Shown here one piece after another: positions 1-6,903 of a stretch of DNA of 64,000 nt. This DNA is from Acinetobacter sp. (lineage in GTDB: Bacteria; Pseudomonadota; Gammaproteobacteria; Pseudomonadales; Moraxellaceae): contig JASLHF010000027.1 in the NCBI GenBank assembly GCA_030152275.1, forward strand, positions 1 through 64,000. Reading direction: 5' to 3'. Numbering within the stretch: position 1 is the first letter of the stretch; every line of letters begins with the position of its first letter. Under the pieces are notes generated by a model. The model saw only the letters and a program-made list of their open reading frames with translations, did no database searches and had not been told where the DNA came from. The position numbers were made by a program, and so were the translations under genes.

Positions 1-519
1 TTTGAAGCTCCGGAACTAGAAAAGCATTCAACTTTGTACAAAGATAGATTGGCCAAATCACTTTTCAATAATGATGATTTGACCTATGCGGAAGCGAAAT
101 TTTTTTCTAATTATGAAAATGCTGACATATGGGTAAGGGAGTATGTAAAGGTTAGAGGGATGCTAAAGCGTGAAAGGGATTATGTAGGTGAAGTAACGGG
201 ATTTAAGCGCAAGTCCCACTGGATCAAATTTGTATTTGCATTTATTGGATATGTAGTTTGTGCATTCATGGGATTTGTTCCATTTGTAATTATGAATAAA
301 TATATTGCATGGATGGTTAGCTCTTATGAAAGGGGTATGCCGTTGATGATTGGTTTACAGGTTGCTATTCCTGTTATTCTTTTAGTCATTGCGTATTTAT
401 GCTTAAGATATGTTGAGAAATATGCAAGTTGTGGCATCTTTCTACATGACTTTTATACAGTTGCTTTTAAGATGAAGGATGCTGAAGAAAATAATGAAAG
501 CGAAATAGATGCTGCTTAG
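1..519 (+). CDS. Hypothetical membrane protein, 5' truncated by window edge
   Basis: The reading frame is open from base 1 to the stop at 517-519, so the start lies outside the window; the TTG at 34 is unlikely to be the true start. The visible part (172 residues) has a charged N-terminal region, two hydrophobic segments (about residues 80-100 and 115-140 of the visible part) and an acidic tail. I do not recognise the family. It ends about 80 bp before a strong terminator, a layout typical of a self-contained accessory gene at a prophage end. Cytoplasmic-head plus two-TM proteins in this position are sometimes exclusion factors, but nothing here proves that. Confidence 0.6.
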   Translation, partial: FEAPELEKHSTLYKDRLAKSLFNNDDLTYAEAKFFSNYENADIWVREYVKVRGMLKRERDYVGEVTGFKRKSHWIKFVFAFIGYVVCAFMGFVPFVIMNKYIAWMVSSYERGMPLMIGLQVAIPVILLVIAYLCLRYVEKYASCGIFLHDFYTVAFKMKDAEENNESEIDAA

Positions 520-599
520 ATTATTAACTAACAACGGTTTCCTGGAAAATTTGGTTGGAATGGAAGTTCCAAGAAAGCCAAGGGTTTTAAGAGTTGTAG

Positions 600-628
600 A
601 AGAAAGCGCTTAAGGGCGCTTTCTTTTT
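600..628 (+). terminator. Rho-independent terminator
   Basis: GAAAGCGC and GCGCTTTC pair around a TTAAGG loop and are followed by TTTTT. It closes the truncated membrane-protein gene of prophage 1. Confidence 0.85.
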
Positions 629-746
629 ATGAGGTTATACAGTCATTTATACAATCAAAAACAATTTTTATATATTGATTTTGATGAATATTTTGATAGT
701 TGGTTTCAAGTATTCCTGGCAGAATACTATTTTTGTAACTCCCCAT

Positions 747-821
747 AACTATGACTACGACCACATGTTTGAACTCAAACGCTGCCGCATGAGCGATACA
801 GATTGCTCAAGTGACAAATAG
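747..821 (+). pseudogene. 3' remnant of an antirepressor gene (prophage 1)
   Basis: The frame reads NYDYDHMFEL and then diverges to a stop at 819-821. It matches the C-terminal NYDYDHMFEL of the intact antirepressor at 51153-51968, including position relative to the terminator that follows. Only about 25 codons remain, and no start or upstream antirepressor sequence is present. The likely cause is deletion or recombination at the right end of prophage 1. Confidence 0.8.
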
Positions 822-846
822 ACCGTCCGAAAGGGCGGTTTTTTAT
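820..846 (+). terminator. Terminator shared with the prophage 2 antirepressor
   Basis: ACCGTCCGAAAGGGCGGT followed by TTTTTT. The same hairpin, with the same flanking TAGACCGTCC, lies after the intact antirepressor at 51971-51998. Confidence 0.88.
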
Positions 847-895
847 CTATGCAAGAAACAGTGATAAACTTACGAAAATTAATGAGTTTTTATAG

Positions 896-955
896 CAGTC
901 TACAAAAAATCCAAAAAAATATTTTTTTGCAATTTGTAGACTGATTTGTAGACTG
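896..955. repeat. Integrase arm-type sites of prophage 1
   Basis: ATTTGTAGACTG is repeated head-to-tail at 932-943 and 944-955, with an inverted TTTGTAGACTG at 896-906. The layout (one inverted copy, ~25-bp gap, two direct copies at 12-bp spacing, then ~90 bp to the MFS start) matches 55840-55895, where the core is GTATAC instead of GTAGAC. Another ACTACAAAT sits at about 960. These are probably arm-binding sites for the integrase of prophage 1, which lies outside the window. Confidence 0.75.
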
Positions 956-1042
956 TTGAACTACAAATACAGCCAAATGAGTACAATCTCATTCAACTAT
1001 AAAAATTTTTAAGTAATTGAAAATACAAGTGAATACAGTTAC

Positions 1043-1104
1043 ATGCAACCCATTCCAATCCAGCACAAACTCTCAGGATTCTATTTTTTCTATAACACCA
1101 TTGT
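1043..1104 (+). other. Attachment site at the prophage 1/prophage 2 junction (MFS gene 5' fragment)
   Basis: These 62 nt encode MQPIPIQHKL plus ten more residues of the MFS transporter, then diverge into a short frame ending at about 1125. The intact transporter at 55986 begins with the same MQPIPIQHKLSGFYFFY. About 53 of 62 bases agree, with third-position differences, so this is a homologous allele rather than a recent duplicate. It would act as attR of prophage 1 and attL of prophage 2. The longest shared run is ATTCCAATCCA, so the crossover core is short. Confidence 0.85.
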
Positions 1105-1183
1105 AGAGTTGCATGAAGTAACATAATAAATAAAAACAATAACTTAAAATTGAAAAATCTTCGATAAAATAGGTATAAATCCT

Positions 1184-1204
1184 CGTTGTATACGATTTGT
1201 ATAC
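1184..1204. repeat. Left arm-type sites of prophage 2
   Basis: GTTGTATAC (1185-1193) and ATTTGTATAC (1195-1204) form a direct pair at ~11-bp spacing just before the integrase gene. They share the ATTTGTATAC core with the pair at 55874-55895, so they are likely integrase arm sites. Confidence 0.65.
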
Positions 1205-1238
1205 TTTCTAAAAAACTTATCTAATTAACTTTTTCTTA

Positions 1239-2531
1239 GTGAAGATTAATTCTATGAGCCAAAAAATTAATAAGCAATATGTCGACGAATTGGAATTAGT
1301 TGAGAAAGGTCAGAAAATATTTAGAGACTCGGAGCTTACAGGTTTTGGTGTACGAGTAACACCTAATAGCAAAACTTTTGTGGTTGATAAAAAGTATAAC
1401 AATAAACTGTATAGGGTAGTACTAGGCACACCAGATACAATTTCGGTTGCTGGGGCTAGAAAAAAGGCTCAGTTAATTTTGGCTCAAATTTATAGTGGTC
1501 AATATTCCTCTAAAGTCCGTTCAAACCAAGATGACTTCAATCCCTTAAATATTACCGTAGGTGATGCTCTAAACATTTATCTTAATAGAAATACATTTAA
1601 ACCTAAAACAGTGAGGCAATATAACAAGTACATTGATCTTTACTTGGTGGGTTGGCGTAATCGTAAAATCTTTGAAATTACTAAAGATGAATTATTGGAT
1701 AAGTTTTTAGATGCAACTGAGATTAGCCCATCCAGTGCAAATGGGGCGGTTTCTTTAATTGGGACTTTATGGAGGTATATGCACGTACTGTACTCAACAG
1801 ATGAAAAGCCAATACTTAAGTCAAATCCTGTTGATGTTATCTCTGTTACTATTGGGTGGAATAAGATTGCACCCCGTGAGCGTTACCTCGGTAAAGATGT
1901 GATCTTTAAGTACTATCAAGCAGTCATAAATTACTTTAATGAGCTGAATTTAGAAGATACTGCTCGTAGCAATACACATCGAGATATCATTTTATTTGTA
2001 ATGTATACCGGCTGTCGTCGGGTAGAGGCATGTAGTTTACGTTGGGATAATGTGGATCTAGAAAATGGTACCGTCGCATTTAACGATACAAAAAATGGTA
2101 AACGCCACTTACTTCCAATTGGCGAACATCTTATTTCTATACTAAAAGCACGCCACCTCCTAAAAGAAAATGATTGGGTTTTTCCTGCAACAAAGCTACC
2201 AACATCATGGAATGTGCATGCAACAACTATAGATCGCACACTAAAAGAAATAGGTAATCAAGTCGGCTTCTATGTTTCAACCCATGATTTCCGAAGAACG
2301 TTCGCCACACTGTGCAATTTATTAAGATTTAATATCTATGTGACTAAGCGTCTACTGAACCACACAGCAAAGCCTCGAGTAGATGTTACTGGTGGTTATG
2401 TGCAAATACCATTAGAAGAGCTACGTGTATGTATGAACATGATTGAAGGCGTATATCAGCAAAAAATTGATTGTTTTAATTATGAAAATGTTTGGAATAG
2501 TCGATTAGATGAGTTGAAAAAGGCGGGATAA
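1239..2531 (+). CDS. int: Tyrosine recombinase integrase
   Basis: This 430-aa protein catalyses integration and excision at the MFS-gene attachment site. It has a DUF4102-type N-terminal arm-binding domain (GFGVRVTPNSKTFVV, about residues 25-90), a SAM-like core-binding domain (about 105-210) and a C-terminal catalytic domain. Catalytic residues seen are Arg in TGCRRVEACSLRW, HxxR in HDFRR and Tyr in GGYVQ, with the RLLNH box between. The start is GTG at 1239 or ATG at 1254 (MSQKINKQ); I cannot decide between them. It is the first gene of prophage 2, about 135 bp from the attachment fragment, and is transcribed towards the convergent excisionase-like gene. Confidence 0.95.
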   Translation: MKINSMSQKINKQYVDELELVEKGQKIFRDSELTGFGVRVTPNSKTFVVDKKYNNKLYRVVLGTPDTISVAGARKKAQLILAQIYSGQYSSKVRSNQDDFNPLNITVGDALNIYLNRNTFKPKTVRQYNKYIDLYLVGWRNRKIFEITKDELLDKFLDATEISPSSANGAVSLIGTLWRYMHVLYSTDEKPILKSNPVDVISVTIGWNKIAPRERYLGKDVIFKYYQAVINYFNELNLEDTARSNTHRDIILFVMYTGCRRVEACSLRWDNVDLENGTVAFNDTKNGKRHLLPIGEHLISILKARHLLKENDWVFPATKLPTSWNVHATTIDRTLKEIGNQVGFYVSTHDFRRTFATLCNLLRFNIYVTKRLLNHTAKPRVDVTGGYVQIPLEELRVCMNMIEGVYQQKIDCFNYENVWNSRLDELKKAG

Positions 2532-2543
2532 CCCGCCTTAGCA

Positions 2544-2807
2544 TTAATATTGAGCAGTATTGGTCACCGTTTTAGAATCAAGATAGGCCATCACATCTTT
2601 TTTCTTGTACGCAATTCGGCTACCAATTTTAGAGAACGGTAAAGTCTGATCCTCACAGCGCATTTTGGCCAAAGTCCAAGGGGAGCATTGAAGATAAAGT
2701 GCGACGACTTCCTGAGGAAAAAGCTGTTCTTCATGTGCATTCAGAAAACGCTCTAAGATTAAATTTTTCTCATCGTCTGATGCTTTAGAATATGTTCTTA
2801 AGGTCAT
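2544..2807 (-). CDS. xis: Excisionase-like helix-turn-helix protein
   Basis: An 87-aa basic protein. The segment FPQEVVALYLQCSPWTLAKM followed by LPFSKIGSRIAYKKKDVMAYL matches the AlpA/MerR-type winged-helix layout of phage excisionases, which recognise arm DNA and direct excision. It lies convergent to and 12 bp from the integrase stop, at the promoter-distal end of the leftward early operon, as lambda xis lies beside int. Its Shine-Dalgarno (AAGGA) overlaps the stop of the small upstream ORF, suggesting coupled translation. The DNA-binding fold is fairly sure; the excisionase role rests on position. Confidence 0.7.
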   Translation of the reverse strand: MTLRTYSKASDDEKNLILERFLNAHEEQLFPQEVVALYLQCSPWTLAKMRCEDQTLPFSKIGSRIAYKKKDVMAYLDSKTVTNTAQY

Positions 2808-2810
2808 TCC

Positions 2811-2951
2811 TTATCTCCAAGTTGCTTCTTTAAATTTCGCATCAGTAAGCAGTTCTTCAATTTCACCCACACTGACATTATTAAAAACATGTGTCATTTT
2901 TGCTCCGTATACAGTCAGTATTCGAGTAATAGTCGAGTAGTTGAATTTCAT
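2811..2951 (-). CDS. Small 46-aa hypothetical protein of the leftward early operon
   Basis: It starts MKFNYSTITRILTVYGAK. The ATG at 2951 overlaps the stop of the Sak4-like gene as ATGA, and the TAA runs straight into the ribosome site of the excisionase-like gene. An internal ATG (codon 19, at 2897) has its own GGAG site, so a 28-aa form starting MTHVFNNVSVGEIEEL is also possible. There is no recognisable family, and the amphipathic second half could be helical. Perfect packing between two real genes is the main support. Confidence 0.55.
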   Translation of the reverse strand: MKFNYSTITRILTVYGAKMTHVFNNVSVGEIEELLTDAKFKEATWR

Positions 2952-4027
2952 GCTGTCCAACCCTCCATATCTGACTTTGCCTGACAAGCATTTAATATGG
3001 TTTGTTCGTATTTAGTCCCTTTGAAGTAATCAGCAGGGTATTGGAGATCCGCTGCAGAACTAGCATTTTGAATAGCCTGTAATGCTTTTTGGTAATCTGA
3101 TTCGAGTAAAGCCTCATGCTCATTTTGAATTTGTCGTTCAGTTTGCTGACTGGCCTGGGCTTTTTGTTCAATGATACGGCGAATGCTTGCACAAGTTTCC
3201 TCAAACACTTGCTGACGTACATCCTGAAGGCTATTCAGTTTTCGCTTAGCACAGTATTTATCTATATCAATGCCAGCTTCGGTCATGAGTTGCTCTAGTT
3301 CTAAATATTGATTGCCGTTGATTGTTGAATCTGCAGAACCGGAAGAAAGCCATTGTGCTAATTTCACACCTGTCTGTTCTGTAATTTGTTCAGGCTGTAG
3401 GAATAGACCGGTACGATCCTTTGTCGCTACTGCATAGTTATCGCCATGGGTGATATCAAGAACGGTCGTAAACTCATATTCAATACCATCACGCTGTTCA
3501 GACTTTAGGCCTAACTTTTCAACCTTCTTCTTACCACCACCTGCATCCACTTGCACGGTATCCATCTTACTGCGCATGGTTACAATCACATTGATACTTG
3601 AGTGAAGCATGGCATCAATGAATTTGCGGTGTTTAGGTGTGATTTCACTCCAAGCACCCCATGTATTTCCCTTGAATTTTCCTTTACCTAAGGCATCAAC
3701 CATTTCTAAGCAGCCACCAACACCTGACCATTCGTGTGTAATGCTATCCAAGATGACGGTGTTGTAACCTGCATTTTCAGCGGCTTGAATTGCAGCAATG
3801 AATTTATCTGGTGAATATGGTGGTTGTAGATTTGCACTGTCAAAATCCATAACATCCGCATAGAGTTCAGCACTACTATTTTCGGTATCTACCACAGCTA
3901 CTTTGCCACCCATTCCTTTGGCAATAAGTAAAGCGCCTAAGGTTTTACCTGCACCTGTTGGACCAGCTAAAGCAAGGCGTAACTTTGCGTTTTTACGTTC
4001 AGCTTTTTTGAAGAAAACAGTCATCAT
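2948..4027 (-). CDS. Sak4-like RecA-fold ATPase (phage recombination)
   Basis: A 359-aa AAA_24/Sak4-type ATPase, expected to help single-strand annealing or strand exchange in phage recombination. Walker A is GPTGAGKT (about residues 22-29), and the Walker B strand is VILDSITHEW (about 95-104). A Gln/Glu-rich helical C-terminal part (about 250-359) follows. The start MMTVFFKKAERK overlaps the upstream gene by 4 bp. It sits second in a leftward operon placed like lambda red/gam. Phages with this ATPase often carry a partner ssDNA-binding protein; I see none here. Confidence 0.85.
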   Translation of the reverse strand: MMTVFFKKAERKNAKLRLALAGPTGAGKTLGALLIAKGMGGKVAVVDTENSSAELYADVMDFDSANLQPPYSPDKFIAAIQAAENAGYNTVILDSITHEWSGVGGCLEMVDALGKGKFKGNTWGAWSEITPKHRKFIDAMLHSSINVIVTMRSKMDTVQVDAGGGKKKVEKLGLKSEQRDGIEYEFTTVLDITHGDNYAVATKDRTGLFLQPEQITEQTGVKLAQWLSSGSADSTINGNQYLELEQLMTEAGIDIDKYCAKRKLNSLQDVRQQVFEETCASIRRIIEQKAQASQQTERQIQNEHEALLESDYQKALQAIQNASSAADLQYPADYFKGTKYEQTILNACQAKSDMEGWTA

Positions 4028-4449
4028 ATTTCTCCCAATAAACGGTTTTTAATCATGTGCTGCACCAACATTTCATTGATGTTGCGGTGGTCGTTGTAGT
4101 CTGTGAAGTCGGGGAATGGGTTGCCGTACTCATCGGTAATTTGATCGATTGATAGCTGGGTGATTTCAGCCGTTTCAAACTCACTACCTGGTACGCCGTA
4201 GCTGTCTTCGAATTGTTCAAAGTCAAAGCTAACGTCTAAGGTAAAGTTGTCTAAACGAATAACGGCTGTACCTGAGTGTTCACCAGAGATGTCCATTGCA
4301 GCGACTGCAGTAAACTCTGGAATACTATTGTGCTGAGCGGGTGCCTTGTTAATTTCAGGCTTGTAGGCGAATGCTAAAGCACCAATTGTTACTGTTGCAG
4401 CGACAAGTGTTACCTTGAGGCTATTGAATGGTGTTAAGGTTTTGTTCAT
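4024..4449 (-). CDS. Hypothetical protein with N-terminal membrane anchor
   Basis: 141 aa. The basic N-terminus (MNKTLTPFNSLK) precedes a hydrophobic segment (about residues 13-29, VTLVAATVTIGALAFAY) that could be a signal anchor or uncleaved signal. The rest is acidic, with several FxDF-like patches. It is the first gene of the leftward early operon, directly after the repressor-controlled promoter, so it would be made at once on induction. No family recognised. Confidence 0.6.
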   Translation of the reverse strand: MNKTLTPFNSLKVTLVAATVTIGALAFAYKPEINKAPAQHNSIPEFTAVAAMDISGEHSGTAVIRLDNFTLDVSFDFEQFEDSYGVPGSEFETAEITQLSIDQITDEYGNPFPDFTDYNDHRNINEMLVQHMIKNRLLGEI

Positions 4450-4472
4450 ACTTATCTCGCAGTTATCTGTAA

Positions 4473-4502
4473 AAGCGCCTCGGGTCTCAAACTTCGGCGC
4501 TT
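4473..4502. terminator. Hairpin in the leader of the leftward operon
   Basis: AAGCGCC and GGCGCTT pair around a 16-nt loop. Read rightward it has six T after the stem. Read leftward it lies in the untranslated leader between the promoter at 4523-4550 and the first start codon, with four T. It is either a bidirectional terminator or an attenuator in the leftward transcript. Confidence 0.55.
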
Positions 4503-4522
4503 TTTTGTTGTCTGTGAGATAA

Positions 4523-4550
4523 ATATTACCTAAAAGGTAATTTTATGCAA
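4523..4550 (-). promoter_or_regulatory. Leftward early promoter pL with repressor operator
   Basis: On the minus strand, TTGCAT (4550-4545), a 16-bp spacer and TAATAT (4528-4523). The spacer holds the inverted repeat TTACCTAAAAGGTAA (4526-4540; 6-bp arms, AAA centre). The identical 15-mer sits in the spacer of the rightward promoter at 8761-8775. Repressor bound here would block the operon from 4449 down to the excisionase-like gene. Confidence 0.75.
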
Positions 4551-4630
4551 GAGTAAATTATCTTTTATTTATCTTTTTGGTTGTTTTGATTTATATTAGG
4601 CAAAAGAAATCCAAACCAAAGGTGATAGAA

Positions 4631-4873
4631 ATGAGTATTTCGGATGAAATTTTTGAATGGCGTAAGCAATTTGTTGAAAAACTATTGTTGAATGGTACGA
4701 AGCCAGAAGATTTAGAAAAACAAGTCAGTGCAGCAGAAATGACAATTTACGGTGATCAAATTGCTATGGTATCTATTGAGTGTCCATTCAAATATTCAGA
4801 GGAATTAAAAACCATTCTTCTAGATTTCTCAAAAAAGAATGGCTGTCAGGTTATGGCTACAACGAATATTTAA
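4631..4873 (+). CDS. Hypothetical 80-aa protein
   Basis: Start chosen at ATG 4631 (MSISDEIFEW), preceded by GGTGATAG; the longer frame from 4577 begins in a region with no ribosome site. It is acidic, soluble and mixed alpha/beta, diverging from the leftward early operon. No family recognised. It overlaps the convergent small gene at 4870-5070 by 4 bp. Confidence 0.5.
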   Translation: MSISDEIFEWRKQFVEKLLLNGTKPEDLEKQVSAAEMTIYGDQIAMVSIECPFKYSEELKTILLDFSKKNGCQVMATTNI

Positions 4874-5070
4874 AACACACGTTTCCCAGCTGTCGCTGGT
4901 TGATGATGTATGCGATTTTTATTAACTGCAGACTCAATATCTTCCAAGCTTTCGTTATAAACTTTGATCCATGTTTCGGCACTTGTTTTATCAATTATCA
5001 ATGGATCACAATTTTCAATTGTTGCTTTAGTAAGCTCTAACGCTAGGGCTTCTATAATTTCAGGTTTCAT
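4870..5070 (-). CDS. Hypothetical 66-aa protein
   Basis: Starts MKPEIIEALALELTKATIEN; a largely helical, acidic small protein with a GGAGAA ribosome site upstream on the minus strand. Convergent with the gene at 4631. No known family. Confidence 0.5.
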   Translation of the reverse strand: MKPEIIEALALELTKATIENCDPLIIDKTSAETWIKVYNESLEDIESAVNKNRIHHQPATAGKRVF

Positions 5071-5278
5071 GTTTTCTCCGATAATTATGGATATTTGAGA
5101 ACAATGTTGGTGCAGAGTCTCAACCTCATAATATCAGGGAAAACATTGACTTAAAAAATAAAAAACTAACGTGTAGTAAGATTTGTGCTTTTGTAAATTC
5201 TTGAGATATGCGTGATATATATTAATGGATTGTTTCATCGATACCATAAAGATATTATAATTTAAGGTATTGATTTAA

Positions 5279-5485
5279 ATGTATATTTATAAATTTTTAG
5301 AAGTGGAGTCGGGAATGGGGGATTTTCTAATAGTGGTTGGATTGTTGGTCTCATTTATAGGTATGATAGTTGGACCAATTTTTCTTAGTGAAAAGATAAA
5401 AAACAATGCAGATGCCAAAGCAGCGAGCTTTCTAGGAATGTTACCTGGGGCTTTATTGATGTTTATCGGTTCTTTCTTTAAATGA
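5279..5485 (+). CDS. Small membrane protein, 68 aa
   Basis: Two hydrophobic segments (residues ~15-35 and ~48-66) are separated by a charged loop (SEKIKNNADAK). An alternative start at MGDFLIVV (5315) would give 56 aa with both segments kept. No family recognised. It lies in a cluster of small genes between the early operon and the lysogeny block. Confidence 0.5.
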   Translation: MYIYKFLEVESGMGDFLIVVGLLVSFIGMIVGPIFLSEKIKNNADAKAASFLGMLPGALLMFIGSFFK

Positions 5486-5529
5486 AATTTACAAGAGATG
5501 TGCAAGGGACACCCTAGCATAAAGGGGCT

Positions 5530-5607
5530 TTACCTTTTCTTAAAATAGAGAATAACAAGTAGCAAAATGATCAAGCCTAAAATTATGGCAATTACGGTCT
5601 TCTCCAT
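5530..5607 (-). CDS. 25-aa hydrophobic peptide
   Basis: Starts MEKTVIAIILGLII and ends in basic YFKKR: a single transmembrane helix with positive C-terminus. AAAGGAA lies 7 nt before the ATG. This shape is common to type I toxin peptides and small membrane regulators. I see no clear antisense promoter, so no toxin claim is made. Confidence 0.45.
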   Translation of the reverse strand: MEKTVIAIILGLIILLLVILYFKKR

Positions 5608-5718
5608 GGTTATTCCTTTTTTATTTTGGGTGGTTTTAATACCTAATATCTACTTTTTTTGTAGATTAGTCTATCCTGACTTTAGCTAAGTGAGGACAGG
5701 ATTTATGAAGTTCTACTG

Positions 5719-6882
5719 TTAAATAAAAAAACGAGCAATAAATACCAGAAGAACTAAACAAGTAGCGGCTATTGTTATATGTTTAACTAATGATAAATTG
5801 CCATCAAGTTTGGAAACTCTACTATCTAAGCTTAAATATACATTTAAAAAATCAGCTCTATAATCCGATTCCTCTTTACTTTCCATTGCTGATTTTCTTA
5901 ATTTAATTTCTTCGTCTAAAGCTTGGAGTGTGACTTCTTGATTCGTGATTTGCATTAATACAAAGACACAAAAAATTATTATACCCACCATAATTAATAT
6001 ATTTTTAATAAAATCACCTGCTGAATTTACAATAGACATTTGCCCAGCAGCTAAAACAGTTGCAATAGGTAGTGTGAGCAATTGATTTTGCATATCAGAA
6101 AAAACTTTATTGATTTTTATTGTGTATTCTCGGCGATCCTCTTCAATTTGATTCTTAAAATCATTAAATGAAAATTTATCCATATAAAGCTGGAAATTAC
6201 TCTTAACCATTCTAAAGAAAGTTTCAAATCCCTTTAGAAAGGTTGATATAGAGATTTCATTCTCTTTGTAAGATTCATGCAGGCCATTTATTACTGCTAA
6301 ATGTCTGTCTTCTTGATGAAAATCATTTTGTATATATTCTCGAATGAAGTTTTTGACAAGAATAAAGTCCCTAGATAAGTCTTCTGAACAATAGTCTGAA
6401 TAAATTTTTAAGTTTTTCTTTCCAATAAAAATGATAAAAGATCTATTGCCAGCATCACCCTGCAAATCGGATATTAATTTTAGATTTGCAAATAATTCAG
6501 CAATTAAAAAAACATTATTAAGTTCTTTGTTATTACAATTTGCACCTGGAGTAAATTTTATAGATTGATCATAGATGTAGAAAGATTTAGTAGGGGATTC
6601 GTCAAGCCTACGACTATCTTTTTTTAAATATTGATCTAAGTCATAATAAATGTTTGTACCAGTTAACGGCACAGTAATCAATCTTGATACTTCCTCATTA
6701 TCGGTAGTATCAAAATCGTAAAATTGTAGCTGCTTTTGAATATGCTCATAAGATTGGTTAGATCTTTTACTCAGATTACCAAAGATTGAATTTGACTCAA
6801 TCTCAAAGCGAATATTATCTAACGACGTCAATAAATTAATGACGAAGTCTAATTTTTCATTTGCTTTTATTAATTGAGTCAT
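5719..6882 (-). CDS. Membrane protein partner of the NA37-family gene (candidate defence)
   Basis: 387 aa. An N-terminal region of ~275 residues without membrane segments (mixed alpha/beta, e.g. SFIIFIGKKNLKIYSDY) is followed by a transmembrane helix at ~293-312 (NILIMVGIIIFCVFVLMQI), a charged coiled-coil-like stretch and a last helix at ~366-385 (TIAATCLVLLVFIARFF). It starts 21 bp after the NA37-family gene and both follow the repressor, so all three can be one lysogen transcript. No named family. A large cytosolic domain with C-terminal membrane anchors next to a DNA-associated protein resembles sensor-effector pairs of abortive-infection systems; this is inference. Confidence 0.6.
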   Translation of the reverse strand: MTQLIKANEKLDFVINLLTSLDNIRFEIESNSIFGNLSKRSNQSYEHIQKQLQFYDFDTTDNEEVSRLITVPLTGTNIYYDLDQYLKKDSRRLDESPTKSFYIYDQSIKFTPGANCNNKELNNVFLIAELFANLKLISDLQGDAGNRSFIIFIGKKNLKIYSDYCSEDLSRDFILVKNFIREYIQNDFHQEDRHLAVINGLHESYKENEISISTFLKGFETFFRMVKSNFQLYMDKFSFNDFKNQIEEDRREYTIKINKVFSDMQNQLLTLPIATVLAAGQMSIVNSAGDFIKNILIMVGIIIFCVFVLMQITNQEVTLQALDEEIKLRKSAMESKEESDYRADFLNVYLSLDSRVSKLDGNLSLVKHITIAATCLVLLVFIARFFI

Positions 6883-6903
6883 AACTCATTAGTACCAGAT
6901 AAG

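Larger units (their letters stand above)
1..1104. mobile_element. Prophage 1: right-hand end only
   Basis: The stretch left of the MFS fragment looks like the end of another prophage. It has an accessory membrane-protein gene cut by the window edge, the tail of an antirepressor gene followed by the same terminator as the prophage 2 antirepressor, and paired integrase arm-type repeats about 90 bp before the attachment site, laid out as at the right end of prophage 2. The rest would lie to the left, outside the window. Confidence 0.75.

Noticed and set aside
1043..1104. tRNA or tmRNA attachment site
   Set aside because: No tRNA-like fold; the repeat is plainly the start of the MFS gene.
1931..2239. 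102-aa open frame opposite the integrase
   Set aside because: Lies wholly inside int on the other strand, no ribosome site, no family-like motifs.
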